Assembly (NCBI GenBank): GCA_963742725.1
Contig: CAVUMX010000003.1
Location: 1,550,001-1,614,000 of the forward strand
Direction of reading: 5' to 3'
Length of the DNA stretch: 64,000 nucleotides
Source of the DNA: CAVVAL01 sp963742725
GTDB lineage: Bacteria; Actinomycetota; Actinomycetes; Mycobacteriales; Cryptosporangiaceae
Of this stretch, positions 40,306 to 48,822 are shown one piece after another. Made by a program: the position numbers and the translations under genes. Under the pieces are notes generated by a model that made no database searches, was not told the DNA's origin, and worked only from the letters and a program-made list of their open reading frames with translations. Position 1 is the stretch's first letter. Each line of letters starts with the position of its first letter.

Positions 40306-40322
40306 CTCCCTAACGTAGGGAG
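40306..40322. promoter_or_regulatory. Inverted repeat in MacB-like operon promoter region
   Basis: CTCCCTA-ACG-TAGGGAG is a perfect 7-base inverted repeat with a 3-base spacer. It lies 50 bases upstream of the ABC ATPase start and 113 bases past the stop of the NarL-type response regulator gene, in the 178-base interval that must hold the ABC promoter. It is a plausible binding site for that regulator. Confidence 0.5.
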
Positions 40323-40434
40323 AAGGCAAGCGGATCGCGTCGTCGAAGCGAAGGGTGTGGCGGTACGACTATCGGTGGAGGGCGGGCTCGGGGCCATCAC
40401 CCATGCGAACCCGGGTGTGTCCGATTAGTGCCGG

Positions 40435-41112
40435 TTAGATCCCCGGGCGGATGAGACCGCTCTCATACGCGAGGACGACGGCCTGCACGCGGTCGCGCAA
40501 CCCCAGTTTCGTCAGCACGTGACCGACGTGGGTCTTCACCGTCGTCTCGCTCACGAACAGCTCGCGGGCGATCTCCGCGTTGGAGAAGCCGCGCGCGATG
40601 TGCACCAGCACCTCCTGCTCGCGGTCGGTGAGGGAGTCCAGCGCCTGCGGGGGAGTCGCGTTCGGGTCCGGCAGCCGGTCGGCGAACTTGTCGAGCAGCC
40701 GCCGCAGTATCCGCGGCGACACGACCGCCTCGCCGGCCGCAACCGTGCGGATCGCCTCGATCAGGTCCTCCGCCGGCACGTCCTTCGACAGGAACCCGCT
40801 CGCGCCTGAGCGCAACGCGCCCACCACGTACTCGTCCAGCTCGAACGTCGTGAGGATCAGCACCCGCACCGGCAGGCCCGCGTCCACGATCGCCTTCGTC
40901 GCCGCGACCCCGTCCATGCGCGGCATCCGGATGTCCATGAGCACCACGTCCGGCAGGAGCCGCCGCGCCAGGTCCACGGCCTCGACGCCGTCGCCGGCCT
41001 CGCCGACCACGGTCAGGTCGGACTCGGAGCCGAGCACCATCCGGAAGCCCGTCCGCAGCAGCGGCTGGTCGTCGACGAGCATGACCCGGATCGTCGGGGC
41101 AGGGTCGGTCAC
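40435..41112 (-). CDS. NarL/LuxR-family response regulator
   Basis: 225 residues. Receiver domain (about 1-125) with phospho-acceptor Asp60 in DVVLMDIRMP and conserved Lys in GFLSKDVPAEDL. C-terminal LuxR-type helix-turn-helix (about 155-220) with LTDREQEVLVHIARGFSNAE and VSETTVKTHVGHVLTKL. The ATG lies inside the overlapping stop region of the kinase gene, so it is coupled to it. It is followed on the same strand by the ABC transporter genes, suggesting transporter control, as in other actinobacterial LiaR/VraR-like systems (inference). Confidence 0.95.
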   Translation of the reverse strand: MTDPAPTIRVMLVDDQPLLRTGFRMVLGSESDLTVVGEAGDGVEAVDLARRLLPDVVLMDIRMPRMDGVAATKAIVDAGLPVRVLILTTFELDEYVVGALRSGASGFLSKDVPAEDLIEAIRTVAAGEAVVSPRILRRLLDKFADRLPDPNATPPQALDSLTDREQEVLVHIARGFSNAEIARELFVSETTVKTHVGHVLTKLGLRDRVQAVVLAYESGLIRPGI

Positions 41113-42335
41113 GCGTTAGCTCCTCGGGTTGTCTCGCGCACAGCCGCCCGCCGGGTGTCCTCGGGGGCAGGGTCGAGGGGGATGCTCGCCGCGACCGAGT
41201 AGCCGCCGCCACGGCGGGACCCGGTCCGCAGGGTGCCACCGTACAGGGAGATCCGTTCACGCATGCCGACCAGCCCGTGCCCCGTGCGGCGGCCGTTGCC
41301 GGCGTCCTCGCCGCGCCCGTTGTCCTCCACGTCCAGCAGGAGCCGGTCGGGACGGAACTCCACCCGCACCTCCGCGGACGCCGGGCCGGCGTGCTTGAGC
41401 GCGTTCGTCAGTCCTTCCTGGACGATGCGGAACACGGTCAGGTCGATCCCCGGGTCGAGGGTGCGCGGCGTGCCCACCACGCGCAGCTGCACGTTCAGGC
41501 CGGCCTCGCGGACCTTCTCCACCAGCGTCTCCAGGCCGGCCACGCCCGGCTGCGGCTCCAGCGACGCGTCGGGTTCGTCGTCGCGGCGCAGCACGTCCAG
41601 CAGGCGCCGCATCTCCCGCAGCGTCGCCCGGCCCGTCGCCTCGATCGTGCTCAACGCCTCGTCGGCGGCGACCGGGTCCCGGCTCAGCGTGCGGCGCGCG
41701 CCCGTGGCCAGCACCCCCATGACGCTGATGTGGTGGGCGACGACGTCGTGCAGCTCGCGGGCGATCCGGCGCCGCTCCTCCAGCACGGCCTCGCGCGCGG
41801 CCGCCTCGCGGGTGGCCTCGGCGGCGACCGCCCGCTCTTCGAGCGCGTCGACATACGCGCGGCGCGTGAACACCGTCCGGCCGATGAAGAAGCACACCAG
41901 GACGAGCAGCGCGTTGTAGAACCAGATGCCGGCGGTCACGCCCGGCGTACGGGCGATCACGACGGCGGTCGCCGCGCCCACCACGGCCGTCGCGGCCACG
42001 GCCTGACGCAGCGCCATGTGCGCCGCCACCGTGTAGACGACCACGAGCAGCGACACGCCCTCGGTCAACGTCCGCAGGCCCAGCACGGCGCTGACCAGCA
42101 TGACTATCGCCAGCCCCACCGCCGCCGCCCACGGCCACCTGCGCCGCACCACGACCGGCACCACTCCGGCGACCGACACCGCCACCACAAGGCCCAGCGG
42201 CTGGTCGTCCAGGTACTCGAATCCGCCCGGACTGATCGCCGAAACGAACAGCACCAGGATGCCGACAGCGAGCAACCCGTCGGCTGCGAGCGGATGGGCC
42301 CGCAGCCAACCACGGCCAGGCGTCAAAATCGGCAT
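41109..42335 (-). CDS. Sensor histidine kinase (DesK/LiaS-like, HisKA_3)
   Basis: 408 residues. Five or so N-terminal membrane helices (about 20-155) with very short loops, as in intramembrane-sensing kinases. A HisKA_3 dimerisation motif, RRRIARELHDVVAHHIS, has phospho-acceptor His196. A HATPase_c domain follows (DVEDNGRGED, GHGLVGMRERISLYGG). The absence of a large external domain suggests it senses membrane or envelope conditions, perhaps together with the ABC transporter downstream. The 3' end overlaps the response regulator start by four bases. Confidence 0.94.
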   Translation of the reverse strand: MPILTPGRGWLRAHPLAADGLLAVGILVLFVSAISPGGFEYLDDQPLGLVVAVSVAGVVPVVVRRRWPWAAAVGLAIVMLVSAVLGLRTLTEGVSLLVVVYTVAAHMALRQAVAATAVVGAATAVVIARTPGVTAGIWFYNALLVLVCFFIGRTVFTRRAYVDALEERAVAAEATREAAAREAVLEERRRIARELHDVVAHHISVMGVLATGARRTLSRDPVAADEALSTIEATGRATLREMRRLLDVLRRDDEPDASLEPQPGVAGLETLVEKVREAGLNVQLRVVGTPRTLDPGIDLTVFRIVQEGLTNALKHAGPASAEVRVEFRPDRLLLDVEDNGRGEDAGNGRRTGHGLVGMRERISLYGGTLRTGSRRGGGYSVAASIPLDPAPEDTRRAAVRETTRGANA

Positions 42336-42479
42336 GTCACAAACCTATCCAGCGCAACTGGTTTTCTCTCAGCACGCGGATTGATCCTGGTGTCGTGCGC
42401 AAGGAGGAGACCCCCCGACACCCCGTCGTCCGCGCAGGGCTCCCGGCCCGGCCACGGCCAAGGCGCCGCCGCGCCTGTG

Positions 42480-42622
42480 CCGGGTAGTCGCACCGCCGGG
42501 CCGGGTAGTCGCACCGCCGGGCCGGTTCCCGCACCGCCGGGCCGGGTAGTCGCAGCGCCCAGGCCGGTCCGCACGCCGGGCCGGTATCCCGCACCGCCGG
42601 GCAGGTTCCCGGAGCGCCTGGG
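42480..42622. repeat. Seven imperfect ~21-base GC-rich tandem repeats
   Basis: Units resemble CCGGGTAGTCGCACCGCCGGG: 42480-42500, 42501-42521, 42522-42541, 42542-42563, 42564-42580, 42581-42601, 42602-42622. Two units are near identical; the others differ at the TAGT core or in length. The array occupies most of the 333-base gene-free interval between the RecB-like gene stop and the kinase start, both leftward. Each unit has CCGG-rich ends that could form small hairpins. The rest of 42336-42668 shows nothing else. Confidence 0.8.
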
Positions 42623-42668
42623 CCGCAGGGCGGGCCAGCGCCGCCGGCCCTGGCCTGCAGGTCCAGGG

Positions 42669-43583
42669 TCAGTCCTCGGCGGCGGGGCTGGTCGCCGGGG
42701 CGTCGGACGGCTCGGGTACCCGCTCCGGGAACGGCGGCGGCGTGCCTCCGAACTCCGGGCAGATCGCCTGGTGGTCGCACCAGTCGCACAGGCGGCTGCG
42801 GTTCGCGCGGAACTCGCGGGCCTCGGTGGCCCGGTCGATGGCCGACCACAGCGCCTGGACGGTCCGCTCGAACCGGACCAACTCGTCCAGGTGCGGCTCA
42901 TAGTCCAGCACCTCCCGGTCGCCCAGGTAGAGCAGCCGGAGCTTGCGCGGCACGACCCCGCGCGTCCGCCAGATCACCAGCGCGTAGAACTTGAGCTGGA
43001 ACAGCGCCTTGCCCTCGAACGACTCGCGCGGCGCCGCACCGGTCTTGTAGTCGACCACCCGGATGTCTCCCGAGGGTGCCACGTCCAGCCGGTCGACGAA
43101 GCCCCGCAGCAGCAGCCCGGAGTCGAGCATCACCTCGACGAGCTGCTCACGCTCCGCCGGGGCGAGCCGGTTCGGGTCCTCCAGGGTGAAGTAGCCCTCC
43201 AGCATCGACACCGCGGACTCCAGCCACGGCCCGACCGGCTCCTGCTCGTCGAACATCTCCGCCAGCGCCGGCTCGGCTTCGAGGAGCCGCGCCCACTCCG
43301 GCTCGACGAGCGCGGCCGCCGCGTCCAGCGTCCGCTCGCCCTGGGCCAGGTCGAACAGCCGTTCCAGCACCGCGTGGACCAGCGTGCCCCGGGTCGCCGC
43401 CCGCGTCGGCCGTTGCGGGAGCCGGTCGATGCTGCGGAACCGGTAGAGCAGCGGGCACGTCTTGAAGTCGCTCGCCCGCGACGGCGACAGCGACCCCACC
43501 ACGGGCAGCAGCGGGCGCGAGCCCGGCTCGGCGGTGTTTGGTAGAGCCGTCGCGGATGGATCGGCAGCGGGCGAAACCGTCAT
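42669..43583 (-). CDS. RecB-like PD-(D/E)XK nuclease with predicted Fe-S cluster
   Basis: 304 residues from the ATG at 43583. PD-(D/E)XK core: GFVDRLDVAPSGDIRVVDYK with the acidic pair and lysine in VVDYKTG, preceded by the His-containing helix GTLVHAVLERLFD. Cys43 plus Cys266, Cys269 and Cys275 (CDWCDHQAIC) have the C...CxxCx5C pattern that binds a 4Fe-4S cluster in AddB, Cas4 and related exonucleases. It is a stand-alone nuclease domain without helicase. A DNA-repair role is likely. It is divergent from the site-2 protease across 103 bases. No cas genes are nearby. Confidence 0.93.
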   Translation of the reverse strand: MTVSPAADPSATALPNTAEPGSRPLLPVVGSLSPSRASDFKTCPLLYRFRSIDRLPQRPTRAATRGTLVHAVLERLFDLAQGERTLDAAAALVEPEWARLLEAEPALAEMFDEQEPVGPWLESAVSMLEGYFTLEDPNRLAPAEREQLVEVMLDSGLLLRGFVDRLDVAPSGDIRVVDYKTGAAPRESFEGKALFQLKFYALVIWRTRGVVPRKLRLLYLGDREVLDYEPHLDELVRFERTVQALWSAIDRATEAREFRANRSRLCDWCDHQAICPEFGGTPPPFPERVPEPSDAPATSPAAED

Positions 43584-43686
43584 GGCACAAAGGCTAGGGG
43601 AGACCCCCGACAACACGTCGCCGGTTGTCCACAGGGCGACCCGGCGCGTCGCCGCGCCCACCCCGTACCCCCGTAGCATCGTCGCC

Positions 43687-44835
43687 ATGGACCAGAACCG
43701 GCCCAGCGCACCGACCGGCGGCCGCGGCATCCGCATCGGGCGGATCCTCGGCATCCCCGTGCACGTCTCGGCGACGTGGCTGATCATCGCCGTGATCATC
43801 GTCATCGCCTACGCGCCGCTGGTCGAGTCCCGGCTGCCCGGCATCTCCACCGGCGCCGCCTACGCCACCGCGGCCGGTTTCGCCGTCCTGCTGTTCGTCT
43901 CGGTCCTGCTGCACGAACTCGGGCACGCCGTGGTCGCCAAGCGACAGGGCATCGGGGTCCGCGCGATGACGCTGTGGATGCTCGGCGGCTACACCGAGAT
44001 GGAGCGGGAGCCGCACACCCCGGCCGGCGAGTTCCTGGTCGCCGCCGCCGGTCCCGCCGTGTCGTTCCTGCTCGGCGGCCTCGGTCTGGTCGGCGTGGTG
44101 CTGTTCGACCAGGGCGGGGTCTCCTACGAGCTGGCGCTGCAGGTCGCCCTGAGCAACCTGTCCGTGGCGGTGTTCAACGTGTTGCCGGGCCTCCCGCTCG
44201 ACGGCGGGAGCCTCGTCCGCGCGGCCGTGTGGCGCCTCGGCGGCAGCCGCAACACCGGCACGGTCGTGGCCGGCTGGTCCGGGCGGATCGTCGCCGTCCT
44301 CGTCATCGTGTCCGGCCTGCTCCTGTCGCTGGGCGACGGCCCCGGCCTCGGCACCACCGGCCTGATCTTCACGCTGATGGTGGGCGTGTTCCTCTGGTTC
44401 GGCGCGTCCCAGGCGATCCAGGCCGGCCGGCTCGCCGTCCGCCTCCCGCTGCTCGACGCGCGCCGCCTCGCCCGCCCCTGCCTCACCGTCCCCGGCGACC
44501 TGCCGCTGGCCGAGGCGCTGCGCCGCGCCCAGGAGGCCGGCGCCCGCAGCCTGGTCGTCGTCGACGCCGACGGGGTCGCCACCGGCGTCGTCGCCGAGCA
44601 CGCCGCGTCGGCCGTGCCGGTGGAGCGCCGTCCCTGGGTGCCGGTGTCGAGCGTGGCCCGCACGCTGGAACCAGGCATGATCGTCCCGGCCGATCTCACC
44701 GGGGAAGGGCTGATCCGCGCGCTGCGGGTCCATCCGACCACCGAATACCTCGTCAGTGAGGCCGACCGCGTCGTCGGGGTGCTCGTCACCACCGACGTCG
44801 CCGACACACTCGATCCCAAGGGAAGCACTCGATGA
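43687..44835 (+). CDS. Site-2 protease family (M50) with CBS domains
   Basis: 382 residues. Zinc motif HELGH (His76, Glu77, His80) in the second membrane helix and the third ligand Asp172 in NVLPGLPLDGG. Six membrane helices fill residues about 25-245. A C-terminal CBS pair follows (LTVPGDLPLAEALRRAQEAG and MIVPADLTGEGLIRALRVHP), which usually senses adenosyl ligands. It is an intramembrane protease, possibly cutting an anti-sigma factor or signal-peptide remnant. Its stop overlaps the trmI start (ATGA), so the two are coupled. Confidence 0.94.
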   Translation: MDQNRPSAPTGGRGIRIGRILGIPVHVSATWLIIAVIIVIAYAPLVESRLPGISTGAAYATAAGFAVLLFVSVLLHELGHAVVAKRQGIGVRAMTLWMLGGYTEMEREPHTPAGEFLVAAAGPAVSFLLGGLGLVGVVLFDQGGVSYELALQVALSNLSVAVFNVLPGLPLDGGSLVRAAVWRLGGSRNTGTVVAGWSGRIVAVLVIVSGLLLSLGDGPGLGTTGLIFTLMVGVFLWFGASQAIQAGRLAVRLPLLDARRLARPCLTVPGDLPLAEALRRAQEAGARSLVVVDADGVATGVVAEHAASAVPVERRPWVPVSSVARTLEPGMIVPADLTGEGLIRALRVHPTTEYLVSEADRVVGVLVTTDVADTLDPKGSTR

Positions 44836-45860
44836 CTGTTGCCGGAGCCGGGGCACACGCCCCCGAGGCTGCCGAGCGAGCCGCCCAGCCCCAGGCTGGC
44901 GCGCCCACCGTGACCAGCGAGCTGGCGGTCCACACCCGCCGCGGCCCGTTCGCCCCCGGCGACCGCGTCCAGCTCACCGACCCCAAGGGGCGGCTGCACA
45001 CGGTGGTGCTCGAACCCGGCAAGGCGTTCCACACGCACCGCGGAGCGCTCGCCCACGACGATCTGATCGGCCGGCCCGAGGGCACCGTCGTCACGTCCAC
45101 CTCGAACACCGCGTACCTGGCGCTGCGTCCGCTGCTGAGCGACTTCGTCCTGTCCATGCCCCGCGGCGCCCAGGTCATCTACCCCAAGGACGCCGCCCAG
45201 ATCGTCGCGATGGGCGACATCTACCCCGGCGCGCGCGTCCTGGAGGCCGGCGCCGGATCGGGGGCCCTCACCTGCTCGCTGCTGCGCGCGGTCGGCGACG
45301 AGGGCCGGGTCTACTCGTTCGAGCGCCGCGAGGACTTCGCCGAGATCGCCCAGAAGAACGTCGAACGGTTCTTCCACGGCCCGCACCCCGCCTGGTCGAT
45401 CACCGTCGGTGACGTCGCCGACGCAGACGTGGGCGACGTCGACCGGGTCATCCTCGACATGCTGGCGCCGTGGGAGGCCCTGGAGACGGTCGCCAGATCG
45501 CTGATCCCCGGCGGCGTGTTCATCGCCTACGTCGCCACGACCACGCAGCTCTCCGCCGTCGTCGAGGCGCTGCGCGAGCACGGCGGCTTCACCGAGCCGC
45601 GCTCGTGGGAGACCCTCGTCCGCGACTGGCACGTCGACGGCCTCGCCGTCCGCCCCGACCACCGGATGGTCGCCCACACCGCCTTCCTCGTGTCGAGCCG
45701 CCGGCTCGCCGAGGGCGTCGTGGCGCCGCGCCGGCAGCGCAAACCGTCGAAGGGCGCGGAGGCGTACGCTGCCCTGCGCGCCAGCGGGCGCCCCACCAAC
45801 AGCAGCAGCCGCGCGCCGGAGATCAACGGCGTCGCGACGACCGACGACGAGGAAGCGTGA
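44832..45860 (+). CDS. trmI: tRNA (adenine(58)-N(1))-methyltransferase
   Basis: 342 residues. Class I Rossmann methyltransferase: SAM-binding VLEAGAGSGALTCSLLRAVG, acidic loop SFERREDF, and catalytic motif VDRVILDMLAPWEAL. The N-terminal beta domain (FAPGDRVQLTDPKGRLHTVV) is typical of TrmI, which methylates A58 in the T-loop of tRNA and acts as a tetramer. A basic, low-complexity tail follows residue about 295. The same gene lies beside the proteasome locus in other actinobacteria (mycobacterial Rv2118c). Coupled upstream to the protease and downstream to an unknown gene. Confidence 0.95.
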   Translation: MTVAGAGAHAPEAAERAAQPQAGAPTVTSELAVHTRRGPFAPGDRVQLTDPKGRLHTVVLEPGKAFHTHRGALAHDDLIGRPEGTVVTSTSNTAYLALRPLLSDFVLSMPRGAQVIYPKDAAQIVAMGDIYPGARVLEAGAGSGALTCSLLRAVGDEGRVYSFERREDFAEIAQKNVERFFHGPHPAWSITVGDVADADVGDVDRVILDMLAPWEALETVARSLIPGGVFIAYVATTTQLSAVVEALREHGGFTEPRSWETLVRDWHVDGLAVRPDHRMVAHTAFLVSSRRLAEGVVAPRRQRKPSKGAEAYAALRASGRPTNSSSRAPEINGVATTDDEEA

Positions 45861-46444
45861 TGTTCGGCCCGAAACGTGGCCCCGAGTCGAGCCAGGAGTT
45901 CGTCTTCCCCGACTGGTCGCCGTACGAGGACCTGCCGGAGGCGGCGAGCGCCTACTTCCGCGACCCCGAGGTGGCCCTCGAAGCGCTCGGCGGCGCCCTC
46001 GGCGACGGCAAGGTGCTGGGCTTCACCCTCGAACGGATGGTCTCCGACGACGGCATGGTGTGGCAGGAGGCCGCGGTCTGCGACGGCCAGCGCATCGTCC
46101 TGTGGCACGGCGAGGACGTCCCGGACGAGGAGTACCCGGGCGGCGCCATGACCTCCGCGATCCGCGCCGTGCCGCTGTCGCGGGTCACCGAGATCGGGTA
46201 CCGGCAGCTGCTCGTCCGCGAGGACGACGGCACCCAGCGGGTCCACGGGGTGGACGTCTACATCCTGCTCGAATCGCTCGACGAGGCCGGCCAGACCGGC
46301 CGGGACGGCGACAGCACCCTGGTCATCCGGCACGACGCGATACGGCTCGGGAAGACGATGGAGGCCGGCGGGCAGGGCCAGATGCGGCGGCTCACGGAGT
46401 TCGCGCACCTGGTGGCGCGCCTGTCCGGCGTGACGGTGGGTTAG
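45860..46444 (+). CDS. Conserved actinobacterial protein of unknown function
   Basis: 194 residues from the ATG at 45860, overlapping the trmI stop (TGATG). Cytosolic and acidic, with an aromatic N-terminal segment (EFVFPDWSPYEDLPEAASAY) and a mixed alpha/beta body (RVTEIGYRQLLVREDDGTQR, STLVIRHDAIRLGK). No catalytic or metal motif is evident, and I do not recognise a characterised family. Its constant position next to trmI hints at a tRNA or translation-related role. That is weak inference. The gene is convergent with the ferredoxin. Confidence 0.7.
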   Translation: MFGPKRGPESSQEFVFPDWSPYEDLPEAASAYFRDPEVALEALGGALGDGKVLGFTLERMVSDDGMVWQEAAVCDGQRIVLWHGEDVPDEEYPGGAMTSAIRAVPLSRVTEIGYRQLLVREDDGTQRVHGVDVYILLESLDEAGQTGRDGDSTLVIRHDAIRLGKTMEAGGQGQMRRLTEFAHLVARLSGVTVG

Positions 46445-46457
46445 CCGGGCCGGCTGG

Positions 46458-46739
46458 TCAGGCCTCGGCGTCCGGGCCGGCGACGGGCTTACCGTCGTCG
46501 GCCCGCTGCACGTGGATGCACTCGCCCGGGCACTCCTTGGCGGAATCGATCACGTCCAGGCGGAGCGAGTCCGGCACATCGACCCGCGACCCCACGTCGG
46601 TGCGCAGCTCGCCGTCGGCGCCCTTGACGTAGGCCAGCCCGTCGATGTCGAACTCGAACACCTCGGGTGCGTACTGCACGCACAGCCCGTCACCAGTGCA
46701 GAGATCCTGGTCGATCCAGACTTTCAACGCCTCGCCCAT
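46458..46739 (-). CDS. Ferredoxin ([3Fe-4S]-like)
   Basis: 93 residues. The cluster-binding pattern is CTGDGLC (Cys14, Asp17, Cys20) with the later Cys in KECPGEC. An Asp replaces the second Cys of a 4Fe-4S set, as in known 3Fe-4S/4Fe-4S ferredoxins. The acidic protein likely transfers electrons to cytochrome P450s or other enzymes in the cytosol. It is divergent from the proteasome ATPase gene arc across 148 bases. Similar ferredoxins near arc/mpa occur in actinobacteria. Confidence 0.9.
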   Translation of the reverse strand: MGEALKVWIDQDLCTGDGLCVQYAPEVFEFDIDGLAYVKGADGELRTDVGSRVDVPDSLRLDVIDSAKECPGECIHVQRADDGKPVAGPDAEA

Positions 46740-46887
46740 GCTCTCCAGCGTAGGCGCGGTGCCCTGGAGGACCGCAACGAGGGCACTGATTCAGGCAGCA
46801 AGTGTGAGAGCGGACATGTATGCCCAGCATGGCGTCGTCACACCCGTTAGTGTTGAGGGACCGGTATCCCGGGGGAGGTGGGCGCTC

Positions 46888-48663
46888 ATGAGCACGAGCC
46901 GAGACGACGCAGCAGGTCGCGCCGCGCGGTACGAGAAGGAGGTCCACGACCTCACCGCCCAGGTGAACTTCCTGCAAGAGGAAGTTTCCCTGCTGCGGCG
47001 AAAGCTGACCGAGGGGCCACGACATGTGCGCACCCTCGAGGAGCGGCTCGCGGCGGCGCAGGCCAGCGTCGCCAAGCTGGGTGACCAGAACGAGAAGCTG
47101 GTCTCCACGCTGCGCGAGGCGCGCGAGCAGATTCTCACGCTGAAGGAAGAAATAGACAGGCTGGCGCAGCCGCCGAGCGGCTACGGCGTCTTCCTGGAAC
47201 GTCACGAGGACGGCACGATCGACGTCTTCACCGGCGGCCGCAAGCTGCGGGTCACGGTGTCGCCGTCGGTCGAGGGCGAGACGCTGCGGCGTGGCCAGGA
47301 GGTCATGCTCAACGACGCGCTCAACGTCGTCCTGGCGCTCGGGTTCGAGCGTGCCGGCGAGGTCGTGATGCTCAAGGAGATCCTGGAGGGCGGCGACCGC
47401 GCGCTGGTGCTGTCCCGCGCCGACGAGGAGCGGGTCGTGCACCTCGCCGACAGCCTCCAGGACACCACGCTGCGGGCGGGCGACGCGCTCCTGCTGGAGC
47501 CGCGGTCGGCCTACGCGTACGAGCGGATCCCCAAGTCCGAGGTCGAGGAGCTCGTCCTCGAAGAGGTCCCGGACATCGACTACACCGCGATCGGCGGCCT
47601 CGCGTCGCAGATCGAGATGATCCGCGACGCCGTCGAGCTGCCGTTCCTCCACGCCGACCTGTTCCGCGAGCACGAGCTGCGGCCGCCGAAGGGCGTCCTG
47701 CTGTACGGCCCTCCCGGCTGCGGCAAGACGCTCATCGCCAAGGCCGTCGCGAACTCGCTCGCGAAGAAGGTCGCCGAGGTCCGGGGTGAGGACGGCACGC
47801 AGCACGCCAAGTCCTACTTCCTCAACATCAAGGGCCCGGAGCTGCTCAACAAGTACGTCGGCGAGACCGAGCGGCACATCCGGCTGATCTTCCAGCGCGC
47901 CCGGGAGAAGGCGTCCGAGGGCACGCCCGTCATCGTGTTCTTCGACGAGATGGACTCCATCTTCCGCACCCGCGGTTCCGGGGTCTCCTCCGACGTCGAG
48001 AACACGATCGTCCCGCAGCTGCTCAGCGAGATCGACGGCGTGGAGGGGCTGGAGAACGTCATCGTCATCGGCGCCTCCAACCGCGAGGACATGATCGACC
48101 CGGCGATCCTGCGGCCCGGCCGCCTCGACGTGAAGATCAAGATCGAGCGTCCGGACGCCGAGGCCGCGCGCGACATCTTCTCCAAGTACATCACTTCGAC
48201 GATCCCGATCCACGCCGACGACCTGGCCGAGAACGGCGGCTGCCGCCAGGCGTGCGTCAGCGCGATGATCCAGGCCACGGTGGAACGCATGTACACCGAG
48301 ACCGAGGAGAACCGCTTCCTGGAGGTCACCTACGCCAACGGTGACAAGGAGGTCCTGTACTTCAAGGACTTCAACTCCGGCGCGATGATCCAGAACATCG
48401 TCGACCGGGCCAAGAAGATGGCCATCAAGGCCTTCCTCACGACCGGCAACAAGGGCGTCCGGATGCAGCACCTCATGGACTCCTGCGTCGACGAGTTCCG
48501 CGAGAACGAAGACCTGCCCAACACGACCAACCCCGACGACTGGGCGCGGATCTCGGGCAAGAAGGGTGAGCGGATCGTCTACATCCGCACCCTGGTCTCC
48601 GGCAAGGGCCCGGAGGCGGGTCGCTCCATCGATACCGTCACCAACACCGGCCAGTACCTCTGA
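46888..48663 (+). CDS. arc: Proteasome-associated ATPase ARC/Mpa
   Basis: 591 residues from the ATG at 46888 (GGGGGAGG upstream). N-terminal coiled coil (about 12-95) binds Pup. Two OB domains follow (about 97-230). The AAA domain has Walker A GPPGCGKT (274-281), Walker B VIVFFDEMDS and a pore loop. The C-terminus ends GQYL, a Hb-Y-X-type tail that docks to the 20S core. It unfolds pupylated proteins and threads them into the PrcBA chamber. It lies directly before dop, in the usual locus order, with an intrinsic terminator after it. Confidence 0.97.
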   Translation: MSTSRDDAAGRAARYEKEVHDLTAQVNFLQEEVSLLRRKLTEGPRHVRTLEERLAAAQASVAKLGDQNEKLVSTLREAREQILTLKEEIDRLAQPPSGYGVFLERHEDGTIDVFTGGRKLRVTVSPSVEGETLRRGQEVMLNDALNVVLALGFERAGEVVMLKEILEGGDRALVLSRADEERVVHLADSLQDTTLRAGDALLLEPRSAYAYERIPKSEVEELVLEEVPDIDYTAIGGLASQIEMIRDAVELPFLHADLFREHELRPPKGVLLYGPPGCGKTLIAKAVANSLAKKVAEVRGEDGTQHAKSYFLNIKGPELLNKYVGETERHIRLIFQRAREKASEGTPVIVFFDEMDSIFRTRGSGVSSDVENTIVPQLLSEIDGVEGLENVIVIGASNREDMIDPAILRPGRLDVKIKIERPDAEAARDIFSKYITSTIPIHADDLAENGGCRQACVSAMIQATVERMYTETEENRFLEVTYANGDKEVLYFKDFNSGAMIQNIVDRAKKMAIKAFLTTGNKGVRMQHLMDSCVDEFRENEDLPNTTNPDDWARISGKKGERIVYIRTLVSGKGPEAGRSIDTVTNTGQYL

Positions 48664-48674
48664 CGACCGTCCAC

Positions 48675-48715
48675 GGCGCGGCTCTGGCCATCAGGCCCGG
48701 GCCGCGCCGCTTTTT
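48675..48715 (+). terminator. Intrinsic terminator after arc
   Basis: CGGCGCGGC (48675-48683) pairs perfectly with GCCGCGCCG (48701-48709), followed by a T5 run (CTTTTTCT). It lies 11 bases past the arc TGA and is a clear Rho-independent terminator, unusually T-rich for this genome. Confidence 0.85.
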
Positions 48716-48729
48716 CTGGGTACGTAGGG

Positions 48730-48822
48730 TGTGTGAGATGAGCGAGCAACGCGAGCGAACCATAGGCACAGCGCGACCTGGTGCCTCATGCCCGCCCGCA
48801 GCGAAGCGAGGACGGGCATGAG
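48730..48822 (+). repeat. Repetitive hairpin-forming leader upstream of dop
   Basis: A stretch with near repeats of GCGAGC and GCGAAGCGAG, an inverted repeat AGGCAC/GTGCCT (48764-48769 and 48781-48786), and a perfect 10-base hairpin CTCATGCCCG/CGGGCATGAG (48785-48794 and 48813-48822). The last arm contains the dop ATG, and its loop contains the purine-rich ribosome site. It resembles the short REP-like intergenic repeats seen in actinomycete genomes. Confidence 0.6.

Noticed and set aside
42480..42622. Possible CRISPR array
   Set aside because: Repeats are contiguous and degenerate, with no spacers; no cas genes nearby. The Fe-S RecB-like protein is not Cas4 in context.
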